13,848 nt of DNA. It comes from Candidatus Delongbacteria bacterium. GTDB lineage: Bacteria; Delongbacteria; UBA4055. Each line of letters starts with the position of its first letter. The stretch's first letter is position 1. Below, in pieces: positions 7,218 to 13,848 of this stretch. The notes below the pieces were generated by a model. The model did not search any database. It saw nothing but the letters and a program-made list of their open reading frames with translations, and was not told where the DNA came from. The translations under genes and the position numbers were made by a program. The stretch lies in assembly GCA_016938535.1 (NCBI GenBank), contig JAFGUL010000040.1:1-13848 (forward strand), written 5' to 3'.

Positions 7218-7246
7218 TTGCAATCCGGGTCAAATATGCTTATTTT
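7218..7246 (+). promoter_or_regulatory. Probable panB operon promoter
   Basis: TTGCAA (7218-7223) and TATTTT (7241-7246) are 17 bases apart, 30 bases before the panB ATG. As in the divergent promoter, TTG is 20 bases from a TAnnTTT element. The -35 boxes of the two promoters are back to back, 22 bases apart, so a regulator bound between them could affect both arms. An alternative pairing, TTGCCT with TATGCT (16-base spacing), is also possible. Confidence 0.5.
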
Positions 7247-7276
7247 TCCGTATAAGAAAACTTACAGGACGGGACA

Positions 7277-8077
7277 ATGGGCAAAAGACTGTCGGTAACA
7301 GACCTGATGAGATATAAATCGAAGGGAGAAAAGATATCTGCTCTAACCTCATACGATTTTTATTTCTCAAAGATCATTGACTCCACTCCCCTGGACATGA
7401 TACTTGTCGGTGATTCTCTGGGAATGGTTTTTCAGGGCAAAAAAACAACAATACCGGTCACTGTTGATCAGATGATATACCATACAAAAATCGTCGTTGA
7501 TTCAACTGAAAATCCTCTCATTGTAGCTGACATGCCCTTCGGGAGCTTTCAGATTTCAGTGGAAAAGGCAGTCGAGAATGCTTTTAAGATAGTTAAGGAA
7601 TCAGGCTGTAACGCCGTAAAACTTGAAGGTGGGGAAAAACTTGTTCCGGTGATAGAAAAACTCGTCTATTCAGGAATACCGGTTTACGGACATCTCGGAC
7701 TGACACCCCAGTCAATAAACAAGTTCGGCAGCTACAAACTTAGAGCTAAGCAGCACGAAGAAGCCGAAACTCTCAAAAAAGATGCTCTAATGCTGGAAAA
7801 AGCGGGAGTTAGCGGAATTATTCTCGAAAAAATACCGGCTGAACTAGGCAGGGAAGTAACTGGATCCTTAAATATCCCGACCATAGGTATCGGAGCCGGG
7901 CCTCACTGCGACGGACAGATACTCGTCATTACCGACCTTCTCGGTATGGATTCTGAACTTAGTTTGAGGTTTGTAAGAAAATATGCCGATCTCAGCACTG
8001 TTATCAGAAATTCCGTGGATGAATATATAAAAGATGTTAGAAACGGTAATTTTCCGAACGATAAAGAATCTTATTAG
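7277..8077 (+). CDS. panB: 3-methyl-2-oxobutanoate hydroxymethyltransferase (ketopantoate synthesis)
   Basis: This 266-residue cytosolic enzyme transfers a hydroxymethyl group from 5,10-methylene-tetrahydrofolate to 2-oxoisovalerate, the first step of pantothenate synthesis. Family motifs: LTSYDFYFSKIID (23-35), LVGDSLGMVFQG (43-54, with the metal-binding Asp/Ser), ADMPFGSFQIS (84-94), AVKLEGG (113-119), VYGHLGLTPQ (136-145), LEKIPAELG (183-191, containing the catalytic Glu of the family), and PTIGIGAGPHCDGQILV (201-217). Length is typical. The SD is weak (AGGA about 7 bases before the ATG). It is the first gene of the rightward operon and is followed by panC 10 bases on; panD and panE are not in the window. 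Confidence 0.97.
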   Translation: MGKRLSVTDLMRYKSKGEKISALTSYDFYFSKIIDSTPLDMILVGDSLGMVFQGKKTTIPVTVDQMIYHTKIVVDSTENPLIVADMPFGSFQISVEKAVENAFKIVKESGCNAVKLEGGEKLVPVIEKLVYSGIPVYGHLGLTPQSINKFGSYKLRAKQHEEAETLKKDALMLEKAGVSGIILEKIPAELGREVTGSLNIPTIGIGAGPHCDGQILVITDLLGMDSELSLRFVRKYADLSTVIRNSVDEYIKDVRNGNFPNDKESY

Positions 8078-8087
8078 AGAGAATGTT

Positions 8088-8933
8088 ATGCCTAAGATAC
8101 TTAAAACTATATCCGAAGTTAAAGATTTTACAAGTCTTTACAATCTCGTGAACAGAAGAATAGGTTTCGTACCGACAATGGGCGCACTTCATGAGGGTCA
8201 TCTGGAACTCGGTAAAAAAGCAATGAAGGAATGCGACTGCGTTATTTACTCGATATTCGTTAACCCTATTCAATTTGGTGAAAACGAGGATCTGGGAAGA
8301 TATCCTAAAGACATTCAGGGAGATATAGAAAAGCTTGATTCGATAGGAGTTGACGCAATTTTTTTACCCGATGAAAAGGTTATGTATGCAGAAGATTTTT
8401 CAACTTATGTCGATCTTGGAGATATCACAAATATTCTGTGCGGAAGATCAAGACCGGGTCATTTTAGAGGAGTTGCGACAGTTGTCCTTAAACTCTTTAA
8501 TATTATGGGTTGCGACCAGGCATATTTCGGGAAAAAAGACTACCAGCAATTCGTGATATTGAAAAAGATGGTGAAAGAATTGAATGTGCCTGTTGAGATC
8601 ATCGGTGTTGATACCGTAAGAGAAGATGACGGTCTTGCCATGAGCAGCAGGAACTCATACCTCAATGAGGCCGAAAGAAAAGCGTCACCTGTTCTGTTCA
8701 GAGCTTTATCATCGGTCAGGCAAAACCTTTCAAAATTCGAGACAGCGGACGAAATCATAAATTACGCTCAGGAAATAGTGAATTCAGAGAAACTCGCCCG
8801 GATCGAATATATCGAAGTCAGAAATGCGGATGATCTCACGGAAGTCTCCAAAATCGACAGCAGAAAGATCGTCATGCTGACGGCGGTAAGATTCGGAACG
8901 ACCAGACTTATCGATAATCTGATCTTAAATTAA
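8088..8933 (+). CDS. panC: Pantothenate synthetase (pantoate--beta-alanine ligase)
   Basis: This 281-residue cytosolic enzyme joins pantoate and beta-alanine with ATP through pantoyl-adenylate. The nucleotidyltransferase signature FVPTMGALHEGH has HxGH at residues 35-38, followed by IFVNPIQFGENEDLGRYP, CGRSRPGHFRGVATVV (118-133), FGKKDYQQ (147-154), and the KMSKS-equivalent MSSRN (185-189). I start at MPKIL, which matches the family N terminus; an upstream in-frame ATG at 8034 would add 18 residues overlapping the end of panB and unlike the family. The SD is poor, so translation is probably coupled to panB, whose stop is 10 bases upstream. Together panB and panC make pantothenate for coenzyme A. 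Confidence 0.97.
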   Translation: MPKILKTISEVKDFTSLYNLVNRRIGFVPTMGALHEGHLELGKKAMKECDCVIYSIFVNPIQFGENEDLGRYPKDIQGDIEKLDSIGVDAIFLPDEKVMYAEDFSTYVDLGDITNILCGRSRPGHFRGVATVVLKLFNIMGCDQAYFGKKDYQQFVILKKMVKELNVPVEIIGVDTVREDDGLAMSSRNSYLNEAERKASPVLFRALSSVRQNLSKFETADEIINYAQEIVNSEKLARIEYIEVRNADDLTEVSKIDSRKIVMLTAVRFGTTRLIDNLILN

Positions 8934-8947
8934 GGAAATATCCACTA

Positions 8948-9691
8948 ATGAAAAAACTTATCACACTTATACTCGCAGCAGGCAAGGGCACCAGAATGAA
9001 ATCCGATCTTCCAAAGGTGATCCACAAGATCAATGGTAAAGAACTCGTTAAATTTGTGATCGATCAGGCAAAAAAGGCCGGTTCTGACGATATATGGCTG
9101 ATCACCGGACATAAAAGCGAGCTCGTCGAAGAGGCAACATCGGGGCTCGGAGTAAAATATGTTCTTCAGAAAGAGCAGCTTGGAACAGGTCATGCTGTTA
9201 TGATGGCCGAAGAAGTTTTGAAAGACACATCCGGCGATGTTCTGATACTCTGCGGTGATGTCCCTCTGCTTAAACCTGAAACATTGAAAAAATTCCGGGA
9301 GCACCATAATAATTCAGGCGCAGTTGCTACAGTAATGACCACGGATTTCGATGACCCTTTCGGTTACGGCAGGATAGTTAAAAACAGTAACGGCGAAATT
9401 ATAAGGATCGTTGAACAGAAAGATGCTTCGGAAGAAGAAAAAAAGATAAAAGAGATAAATTCCGGCGTATATATAATTGATAAGGATGAACTCTTCTTAT
9501 CGTTGAAGAACATATCTTCCGACAATGCCGGCCGTGAATATTATCTGACGGATGTTATCGGAATACTGAAGAACAGAAATGCAAAAGTGGGAACTTTTAA
9601 GATCAAAGACAACAACGAGATACTAGGGATCAACACCGTAGAACAACTTAAGCTTGCAGAAAGTATAATAGATCCAGAAAATAAAAAATAA
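8948..9691 (+). CDS. Stand-alone GlmU-type UDP-GlcNAc pyrophosphorylase domain
   Basis: This 247-residue nucleotidyltransferase corresponds to the N-terminal half of GlmU, which makes UDP-GlcNAc from UTP and GlcNAc-1-P. Motifs: LAAGKGTRMKSDLPKV (9-24), QLGTGHAVMMAEE (77-89), CGDVPLL with the metal-binding Asp (102-108), GYGRIV (139-144), EINSGVY (169-175), and YYLTDVI (198-204). It ends IDPENKK where the linker to the left-handed beta-helix starts in full-length GlmU (about 450 residues). No acetyltransferase repeat is present, and the next gene starts 11 bases later with a proper SD, so this is a genuinely short gene rather than a frameshift remnant. GlcN-1-P acetylation would need another gene. 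An alternative is a related sugar nucleotidyltransferase, but the motifs fit GlmU best. SD AAGGA overlaps the panC stop. Confidence 0.9.
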   Translation: MKKLITLILAAGKGTRMKSDLPKVIHKINGKELVKFVIDQAKKAGSDDIWLITGHKSELVEEATSGLGVKYVLQKEQLGTGHAVMMAEEVLKDTSGDVLILCGDVPLLKPETLKKFREHHNNSGAVATVMTTDFDDPFGYGRIVKNSNGEIIRIVEQKDASEEEKKIKEINSGVYIIDKDELFLSLKNISSDNAGREYYLTDVIGILKNRNAKVGTFKIKDNNEILGINTVEQLKLAESIIDPENKK

Positions 9692-9702
9692 CGGAGTCTG
9701 TT

Positions 9703-10158
9703 ATGAAGATAATAATATTAACTGTAATGATGATGACCGCTGTGCTTGCCGCTCAGTTCAGAGACACCGGAATTCAGACAGACCCGAGACTGAAACTAAT
9801 GAACACTTCGGCAACCTCTTTTCTTGACATGTCAAAAATATCGCTTTCACATTCAGTTTCAATGGGATACTATTCTTCCGGTTCAAATTCTGTCATGCTG
9901 AACGAATATATCGCAGGCTTCAAATACAGGATATCCGATCCGCTGACCTTAAGGCTCGATCTGGGGATGTCTTATACGCCGTATTCGTCTTTTCAGTCTC
10001 CGGATGAACAGACCACGGACTTCTATTTAAAGTCCGCATCTCTGGATTATAAACCTACCGAAAGCTTCCGTATGAGGATAGATTTCAGAAACATTAATCA
10101 GAATGATTATTTTTTCAACCGGACCCCTTTCGGTAATTATTTAACTGACGAAGAGTAG
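9703..10158 (+). CDS. Small exported beta-rich protein, probably outer-membrane associated
   Basis: I do not recognise a named family for this 151-residue protein. Residues 1-17 are a signal peptide (IIILTVMMMTAVLAA). The mature part is Ser/Tyr rich with alternating-hydrophobicity stretches such as ISLSHSVSMGYYSS, VMLNEYIAGFKYRIS, LTLRLDLGMSYTPYSS, SASLDYKPT and SFRMRIDFRNI. These look like amphipathic beta-strands, about five to six, too few for a full barrel of the usual size but compatible with a small or oligomeric barrel. The DPLTLRLDLGMSYTPYSSF segment looks conserved-type, but I can name no family. SD CGGAG lies 7 bases before the ATG. It is 2 bases upstream of the LytR_C-domain gene and in the same operon as murL and murD2, suggesting an envelope role. 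Function is unknown. Confidence 0.8.
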   Translation: MKIIILTVMMMTAVLAAQFRDTGIQTDPRLKLMNTSATSFLDMSKISLSHSVSMGYYSSGSNSVMLNEYIAGFKYRISDPLTLRLDLGMSYTPYSSFQSPDEQTTDFYLKSASLDYKPTESFRMRIDFRNINQNDYFFNRTPFGNYLTDEE

Positions 10159-10160
10159 TA

Positions 10161-10685
10161 ATGCCCAGGATCAAGAAAAAGAAAGAAACTGCAGCCCGGC
10201 CTGAAAAAAAATCATCAGACACGATTCTGATGCTTATATTTTTTCTGCTTTTGGTCCAGACAGTATTCCTTTTTTATAAGAACTCAGATGTGATAAAAGA
10301 TATGTTCCGTGAAGATCCTAACAGCATTTATAATGAAAGTAAATCCCTTGAAGAAGGGCTTAACGGATCAGGCAGGTTTGAAAATATAGACCCGAAAAAT
10401 ATCAGGATCAGTGTTCTGAACGGGTGCGGGATACCCGGGCTTGCGGCCAAATGGAAGGATAAACTTCGCGATATGAATTTTGATGTCAGAGAAACCGGAA
10501 ATTCCAGGATACAGTATGATAAAACAATAATCCTGAGCAGAAGTGAAGATCTTTCATACGCAAACTACCTCGCCCAAACCGTCGGCATTCCTAACGAAAA
10601 TATACTCATGCAGCTCAATAAAGATCTGGTTGATATCGATCTTACAGTAATTGTTGGTTCTGACTATAAAAAATTCGATAAATGA
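10161..10685 (+). CDS. Membrane-anchored LytR_C-domain protein
   Basis: This 174-residue protein has a very basic N terminus (residues 1-18, many Lys), one transmembrane helix (about 22-40, TILMLIFFLLLVQTVFLFY), a short linker, and a C-terminal domain of about 90 residues. That domain begins IRISVLNGCGIPGLAAKW (82-99) and ends DIDLTVIVGSDYKKF. The VLNG(x)GxxGLA opening and this closing are the marks of the LytR C-terminal domain (LytR_C). In Gram-positives that domain follows LCP phosphotransferase domains. Here the LCP part is absent, so ligation of glycopolymers is not predicted; it is more likely a periplasmic binding or scaffold module anchored in the inner membrane (N-in). It starts 2 bases after the preceding gene with a weak GAAGAG SD, and its stop lies 7 bases before murL. 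Confidence 0.85.
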   Translation: MPRIKKKKETAARPEKKSSDTILMLIFFLLLVQTVFLFYKNSDVIKDMFREDPNSIYNESKSLEEGLNGSGRFENIDPKNIRISVLNGCGIPGLAAKWKDKLRDMNFDVRETGNSRIQYDKTIILSRSEDLSYANYLAQTVGIPNENILMQLNKDLVDIDLTVIVGSDYKKFDK

Positions 10686-10692
10686 CAGATCG

Positions 10693-12039
10693 ATGAAACT
10701 ATTTGAAAAACTGAGAAGAGAATATCCTGAATTCATATATGAAAGTTTCAGTTATGAATTTGACAAAAGATCTTTAAAAATCAGATTCAGGTTCGTTCAG
10801 TCGGAAGACATTATTTTTGAGCCTGAAACAATTTTCGAGAACTGTCCGGATGATTTTATTCCGGATGAAGGATTGGACGCAGCCGTTTTCAGCCTTGGAA
10901 TGATAGAGCTCGTCAGCTACTATAAAGCCTGCTGCTCTCCGAGAATTGTTATTAAAGCCGGCAGCCTTAATTCTGAACAGATATCGTTTTGGAAGAAAAT
11001 ATATTTTAACGGCCTTGGAGAGTTTCTCTATAAGAACGGAATTGAAACGGACAGTGAAAACCTGTTTATGATCGTAAGTGAGGGTAGTAAAATTTACCCT
11101 CGTTCGGAACAGCCGATGACTGACTCGAGCCTGATACCTGTAGGCGGAGGCAAGGATTCTGTTGTTACCCTTGAACTTCTAAAAGATACTGACGCTATCC
11201 CTTTCATCCTAAATGCGCGCGAAGCATCGGTTCAGAGTGTAAAGAATGCCGGTTACAGTGAATATTTCCATGCTTCAAGAAAGATCGACCCTCTTCTGTT
11301 GAGACTTAACAGTCAGGGATTTTTGAACGGGCACACTCCTTTTTCAGCTCTTCTCTCTTTCAATTCATCGATCGCCGCACTCATAAACCGAACAAAAAAT
11401 ATTGTTCTTTCAAATGAAAACAGCGCTAACGAGGGTAATGTAAGATTTTCAGGCATAGAGGTTAACCATCAGTACTCCAAATCATTCGCAGCGGAACAGG
11501 AACTTCATGACTATATCTCAAAATATGTACATCCTTCATTGAATTATTTCAGTTTCCTTAGACCACTGCACGAACTCAAAATTGCTGAGTTGTTTTCTCG
11601 TTTTAAAGGACACTATTTTTCTTTCAGAAGCTGTAACGCAGGAAGTAAAACGAACATCTGGTGTAAGAAATGCCCAAAATGCCTTTTTACATACATTATC
11701 CTCTCACCTTTTATAGCTAAAGATGATCTCGTAAAGATCTTCGGTGCCGATCTGTTAAATGACATCTCGCTTGAAAAGATATTTCTTGAACTTTGCGGGT
11801 TCGAGGGTATCAAACCATTTGAATGCGTAGGGACCGCAGAGGAAGTCAGAGCGGCACTTGGAAAAACCGTCACTTACTGCAAAGAAGAAAACATCCCGTA
11901 CCTTCTGGCTTTATACTCAAAAAAAACGGCGGGTACAAACGGCAGGGACACTTATAGTTTTGACAAACTTCTAAAAAGCTTCTCAGATGAAAATCTTTTA
12001 GACAGGAAATTTAAAGGCATACTTCTGGAGGCGCTTTAA
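10693..12039 (+). CDS. murL: UDP-MurNAc-L-Ala-L-Glu epimerase (MurL)
   Basis: This 448-residue protein matches my memory of MurL, the ATP-dependent epimerase found with MurD2 in Xanthomonas oryzae, which turns the terminal L-Glu of UDP-MurNAc-L-Ala-L-Glu into D-Glu. Visible elements: a PP-loop-like nucleotide-binding motif PVGGGKDSVVTLELL (149-163), SNENSANEGNV (240-250), VNHQYSKSF (257-265), FLRPLHELKIAELF (288-301), and a cysteine cluster with C314 and WCKKCPKC (C324, C327, C330) that may bind a metal. Length is right. The murD-type ligase with a non-canonical Glu pocket immediately downstream (1-base overlap) strongly supports the call. I start at the ATG at 10693; an in-frame TTG at 10651 would overlap the preceding gene by 35 bases. 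No SD is visible, so translation may be coupled to the upstream gene. Other PP-loop ATPases are the alternative, but less likely. Confidence 0.85.
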   Translation: MKLFEKLRREYPEFIYESFSYEFDKRSLKIRFRFVQSEDIIFEPETIFENCPDDFIPDEGLDAAVFSLGMIELVSYYKACCSPRIVIKAGSLNSEQISFWKKIYFNGLGEFLYKNGIETDSENLFMIVSEGSKIYPRSEQPMTDSSLIPVGGGKDSVVTLELLKDTDAIPFILNAREASVQSVKNAGYSEYFHASRKIDPLLLRLNSQGFLNGHTPFSALLSFNSSIAALINRTKNIVLSNENSANEGNVRFSGIEVNHQYSKSFAAEQELHDYISKYVHPSLNYFSFLRPLHELKIAELFSRFKGHYFSFRSCNAGSKTNIWCKKCPKCLFTYIILSPFIAKDDLVKIFGADLLNDISLEKIFLELCGFEGIKPFECVGTAEEVRAALGKTVTYCKEENIPYLLALYSKKTAGTNGRDTYSFDKLLKSFSDENLLDRKFKGILLEAL

Positions 12040-13415
12040 TGTCAGTTCTGAAAATGGCAAAATATTTTGAAGATAAAAGCGTACTGATCATGGGTCTGGG
12101 CGTAGAGGGAATGTCCACACTAGATTTTTTAAAAAATCATTTTCCTAAAACTAAAATAGCTGTTTACGACAGAAAACCCGTAAGACTGGGTAAGGATGTA
12201 AGGTTTATTACAGGGAACATCAGTGATATTATGGACAAGTTCGATCTTATAATAAAGAGCCCGGGAATACCGTTACCGAACGATTTCGTGTTGCGGAACA
12301 GGCAGATCATTTCCTCACAGACTGACTTGTTCTTGAGAGAATTCAATCAACAAACGATCGGCGTCACAGGCACAAAAGGCAAGAGCACGACAGTAACTCT
12401 TCTGCATAATATACTCACATCGAGCGGGAGGAACTCAATTCTGGCCGGTAATATAGGTGTGCCTGTTTTCGATATAATCGAAGAGACGGATGATACTACA
12501 ACAGTAGTGCTTGAACTTTCATCCCATCAGCTTCAGTACATTAAAAAAGCACCCCACATATCGGCAATACTGAATGTTTATCCCGAGCATCTTGATTTCT
12601 ATAAAAATTTCATTGAGTACAGATCAGCCAAACTCAATATAGTAAGATTTCAGTCCGAAGATGACCAGATAGTTTTCCCGATAAAGGAATTTTCCGGTCT
12701 CGAGAGAAACTCTGTCAGTGTTCCATTCGAAATCATACTCGACGGTGATGATGTGATCGTTTACTACTGGAAAAACAGCATCGTTCTCTCAAAAAAATGT
12801 ATTGAGCTCAAAGGACTGCATAACCTCTATAATATCGGCACCGCTCTGATCCTGTCTCAGCTTGCAGGATGTGAAACCGCCGATGCTGTTCAGACCGTTT
12901 ATGAATTCAAAGGTCTTGAACACAGACTTGAATTCTTCGGGAAATTCAGAGAGATCGAATTTTACAACGACTCGATCTCCACTATCCCTCAGGCTACCGC
13001 GGCCGCTTTAAGGTCTTTGGATAATATGATCGGAACTCTCATTCTCGGAGGGCATTTCAGAGGAGACGAGATAGTCTGGGATACTCTTACCGAAGAAATA
13101 AAAAAGTCATTCATACAGAATATCATATTTCTTCCGGAAACGGGACCGATGATTTTTGAACACCTTTTACAGTCGGGCTTTGAAGAAAACGGTGACGGAA
13201 ATATTACGATTCAGTGGCATGAAAAGAGAACGAACTGTTATTTCTGCAGTGACTTTAATGAGATCATCCCTCTGATCTTTGAGAAAACCCCGAAAAATTC
13301 AGTCTGCCTCCTTTCTCCGGCGTCATCAAGCTACAATATGTTTAAAAATTTCGAAGAAAGAGGTTCTGTGTTTAAAAAGCTCGTAAAAGAATTTACAAAT
13401 GGAGAAAAATCATGA
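12039..13415 (+). CDS. murD2: UDP-MurNAc-L-alanine--L-glutamate ligase (MurD2-type Mur ligase)
   Basis: This 458-residue ATP-dependent amino-acid ligase is built like MurD. The N-terminal UDP-binding domain has LIMGLGVEGMS (16-26) and KSPGIPLP (73-80). The central ATPase has VTGTKGKSTT (109-118), ELSSHQLQ (159-166), NVYPEHLDFY (179-188, Mg-ligand His) and the carbamylated-Lys site YRSAKLN (K198). The C-terminal domain has LGGHFRGDE and LSPASSSYNMFKNFEERG (425-442). Where MurD has NDSKAT, this has NDSIST (310-315), losing the Lys, and the GGDGKG motif is GGHFRG. Both places contact D-Glu in MurD, so changed amino-acid specificity is expected, and the adjacent murL implies L-Glu. The start is set by GGAGG 7 bases upstream, and the ATG overlaps the murL stop by one base. 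If a canonical MurD also exists elsewhere, this is a second pathway; if not, it is the only one. Confidence 0.87.
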   Translation: MSVLKMAKYFEDKSVLIMGLGVEGMSTLDFLKNHFPKTKIAVYDRKPVRLGKDVRFITGNISDIMDKFDLIIKSPGIPLPNDFVLRNRQIISSQTDLFLREFNQQTIGVTGTKGKSTTVTLLHNILTSSGRNSILAGNIGVPVFDIIEETDDTTTVVLELSSHQLQYIKKAPHISAILNVYPEHLDFYKNFIEYRSAKLNIVRFQSEDDQIVFPIKEFSGLERNSVSVPFEIILDGDDVIVYYWKNSIVLSKKCIELKGLHNLYNIGTALILSQLAGCETADAVQTVYEFKGLEHRLEFFGKFREIEFYNDSISTIPQATAAALRSLDNMIGTLILGGHFRGDEIVWDTLTEEIKKSFIQNIIFLPETGPMIFEHLLQSGFEENGDGNITIQWHEKRTNCYFCSDFNEIIPLIFEKTPKNSVCLLSPASSSYNMFKNFEERGSVFKKLVKEFTNGEKS

Positions 13416-13848
13416 TAAAATACGATCATATCAGATTGAATCTGGAAAAAAGTTTCGGAAATGAGATAAATAAAGCTATCCACGGTAATATAATCCTTAA
13501 ACTACTCATTGACGCAAGAATCATCAATTCCGACGACAGCTATTCAAAGATCCTGGACAGCTATAATTTCAAGATCACAAAAGAGATGACCCCCAGACTT
13601 TTCGATCTCTGCCATGAAGTAAAGGATACGCTTCAGTTCTCTGACGATATAGATTTTTTTATAATCAATTCACCCGAAATGAATGCATTCGCCATACCGA
13701 GCAACTATAAGGAGCACCCGCATAAGATCGCTCTGAATTCAACTATTATCGATAAGATGGACGAAGACGAACTTCGCTTTGTGATCGGTCATGAGATCGG
13801 ACATCTCGTTACAAAGACTTATAAAATAAGCCAGATGATGAGATTTCT
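13412..13848 (+). CDS. M48-like metallopeptidase, N-terminal part (cut by window end)
   Basis: The first 145 residues are present and the reading frame is open to the last base. The zinc motif HEIGH occurs in VIGHEIGHL near residues 125-133. It is preceded by INSPEMNAFAIPSNY and KIALNSTIIDKMDEDEL, which is the M48 (HtpX/Ste24-related) pattern of an EMNAF-type strand, a proline-containing turn, and a helix leading to HExxH. No signal peptide or transmembrane helix precedes the catalytic region, so it is probably cytosolic, though segments beyond the window are unknown. The third zinc ligand lies outside. The ATG overlaps the murD2 stop (ATGA) and has a GGAGA SD, so it is coupled to murD2. The link with peptidoglycan synthesis is by position only. 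Confidence 0.85.
   Translation, partial: MIKYDHIRLNLEKSFGNEINKAIHGNIILKLLIDARIINSDDSYSKILDSYNFKITKEMTPRLFDLCHEVKDTLQFSDDIDFFIINSPEMNAFAIPSNYKEHPHKIALNSTIIDKMDEDELRFVIGHEIGHLVTKTYKISQMMRF

Noticed and set aside
8034..8087. Upstream in-frame ATG extension of panC
   Set aside because: It overlaps panB by 44 bases and adds 18 residues not typical of PanC, whose N terminus fits the ATG at 8088.
8948..9691. Short GlmU as a frameshifted or truncated pseudogene
   Set aside because: The domain is complete, the stop falls at the natural linker, and a different gene with its own SD follows within 11 bases, leaving no room for a decayed acetyltransferase.
10651..10692. Upstream TTG extension of murL
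   Set aside because: It overlaps the LytR_C-domain gene and uses a rare start; the ATG at 10693 lies 7 bases after that gene's stop.
1..13848. CRISPR arrays, insertion sequences, tRNA or rRNA genes, phage or defence modules
   Set aside because: No repeated spacer-like units, transposase motifs, terminal repeats or RNA signatures were seen; the window is tightly packed housekeeping and envelope genes.

Overview
The window is compact bacterial chromosome, moderately AT-rich, with no mobile elements, rRNA, tRNA or CRISPR. The gene set points to a diderm of the Fibrobacteres-Chlorobi-Bacteroidetes (FCB) neighbourhood. The evidence is a 29-residue bS22 (AURKAIP1/COX24-like) ribosomal protein of the Bacteroidetes type, an MltD-like transglycosylase with LysM domains, a small beta-rich exported protein, and a strong promoter that fits both the sigma70 consensus and the Bacteroidetes TTG-N20-TAnnTTTG pattern. 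Many starts have good Shine-Dalgarno (SD) sequences, which is not typical of Bacteroidetes proper, so a deeper or candidate FCB phylum is more likely. The phylum call is inference.

Left arm (1-7110, all minus strand). Transcription runs leftward from a divergent promoter region at about 7160-7250. First is an exported protein of unknown function (6349-7110). After a 97-base gap holding an AT-rich dyad and a possible promoter comes a tight run: apbE lipoprotein (flavin transferase), pyrK-like flavin/2Fe-2S reductase subunit, trpS, phosphomannomutase/phosphoglucomutase, LysM lytic transglycosylase, an HU-family protein, and the tiny bS22 gene. A hairpin at the window edge probably ends the unit.

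Right arm (7277-13848, all plus strand). panB and panC (pantothenate synthesis) are followed by a stand-alone GlmU uridylyltransferase domain, a small exported beta-rich protein, a membrane-anchored LytR_C-domain protein, then murL and a murD2-type ligase, and finally an M48-like metallopeptidase cut by the window end. Gaps are 14 bases or less, or genes overlap, so this looks like one operon.

The most notable content is the murL-murD2 pair. In the alternative peptidoglycan route described in Xanthomonas oryzae, MurD2 adds L-Glu (not D-Glu) to UDP-MurNAc-L-Ala, and MurL then epimerises the terminal L-Glu. Here the pair sits in an envelope-themed operon with UDP-GlcNAc synthesis and two uncharacterised envelope proteins. 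No intergenic stretch exceeds 300 bases; the longest is the 166-base divergent region 7111-7276.
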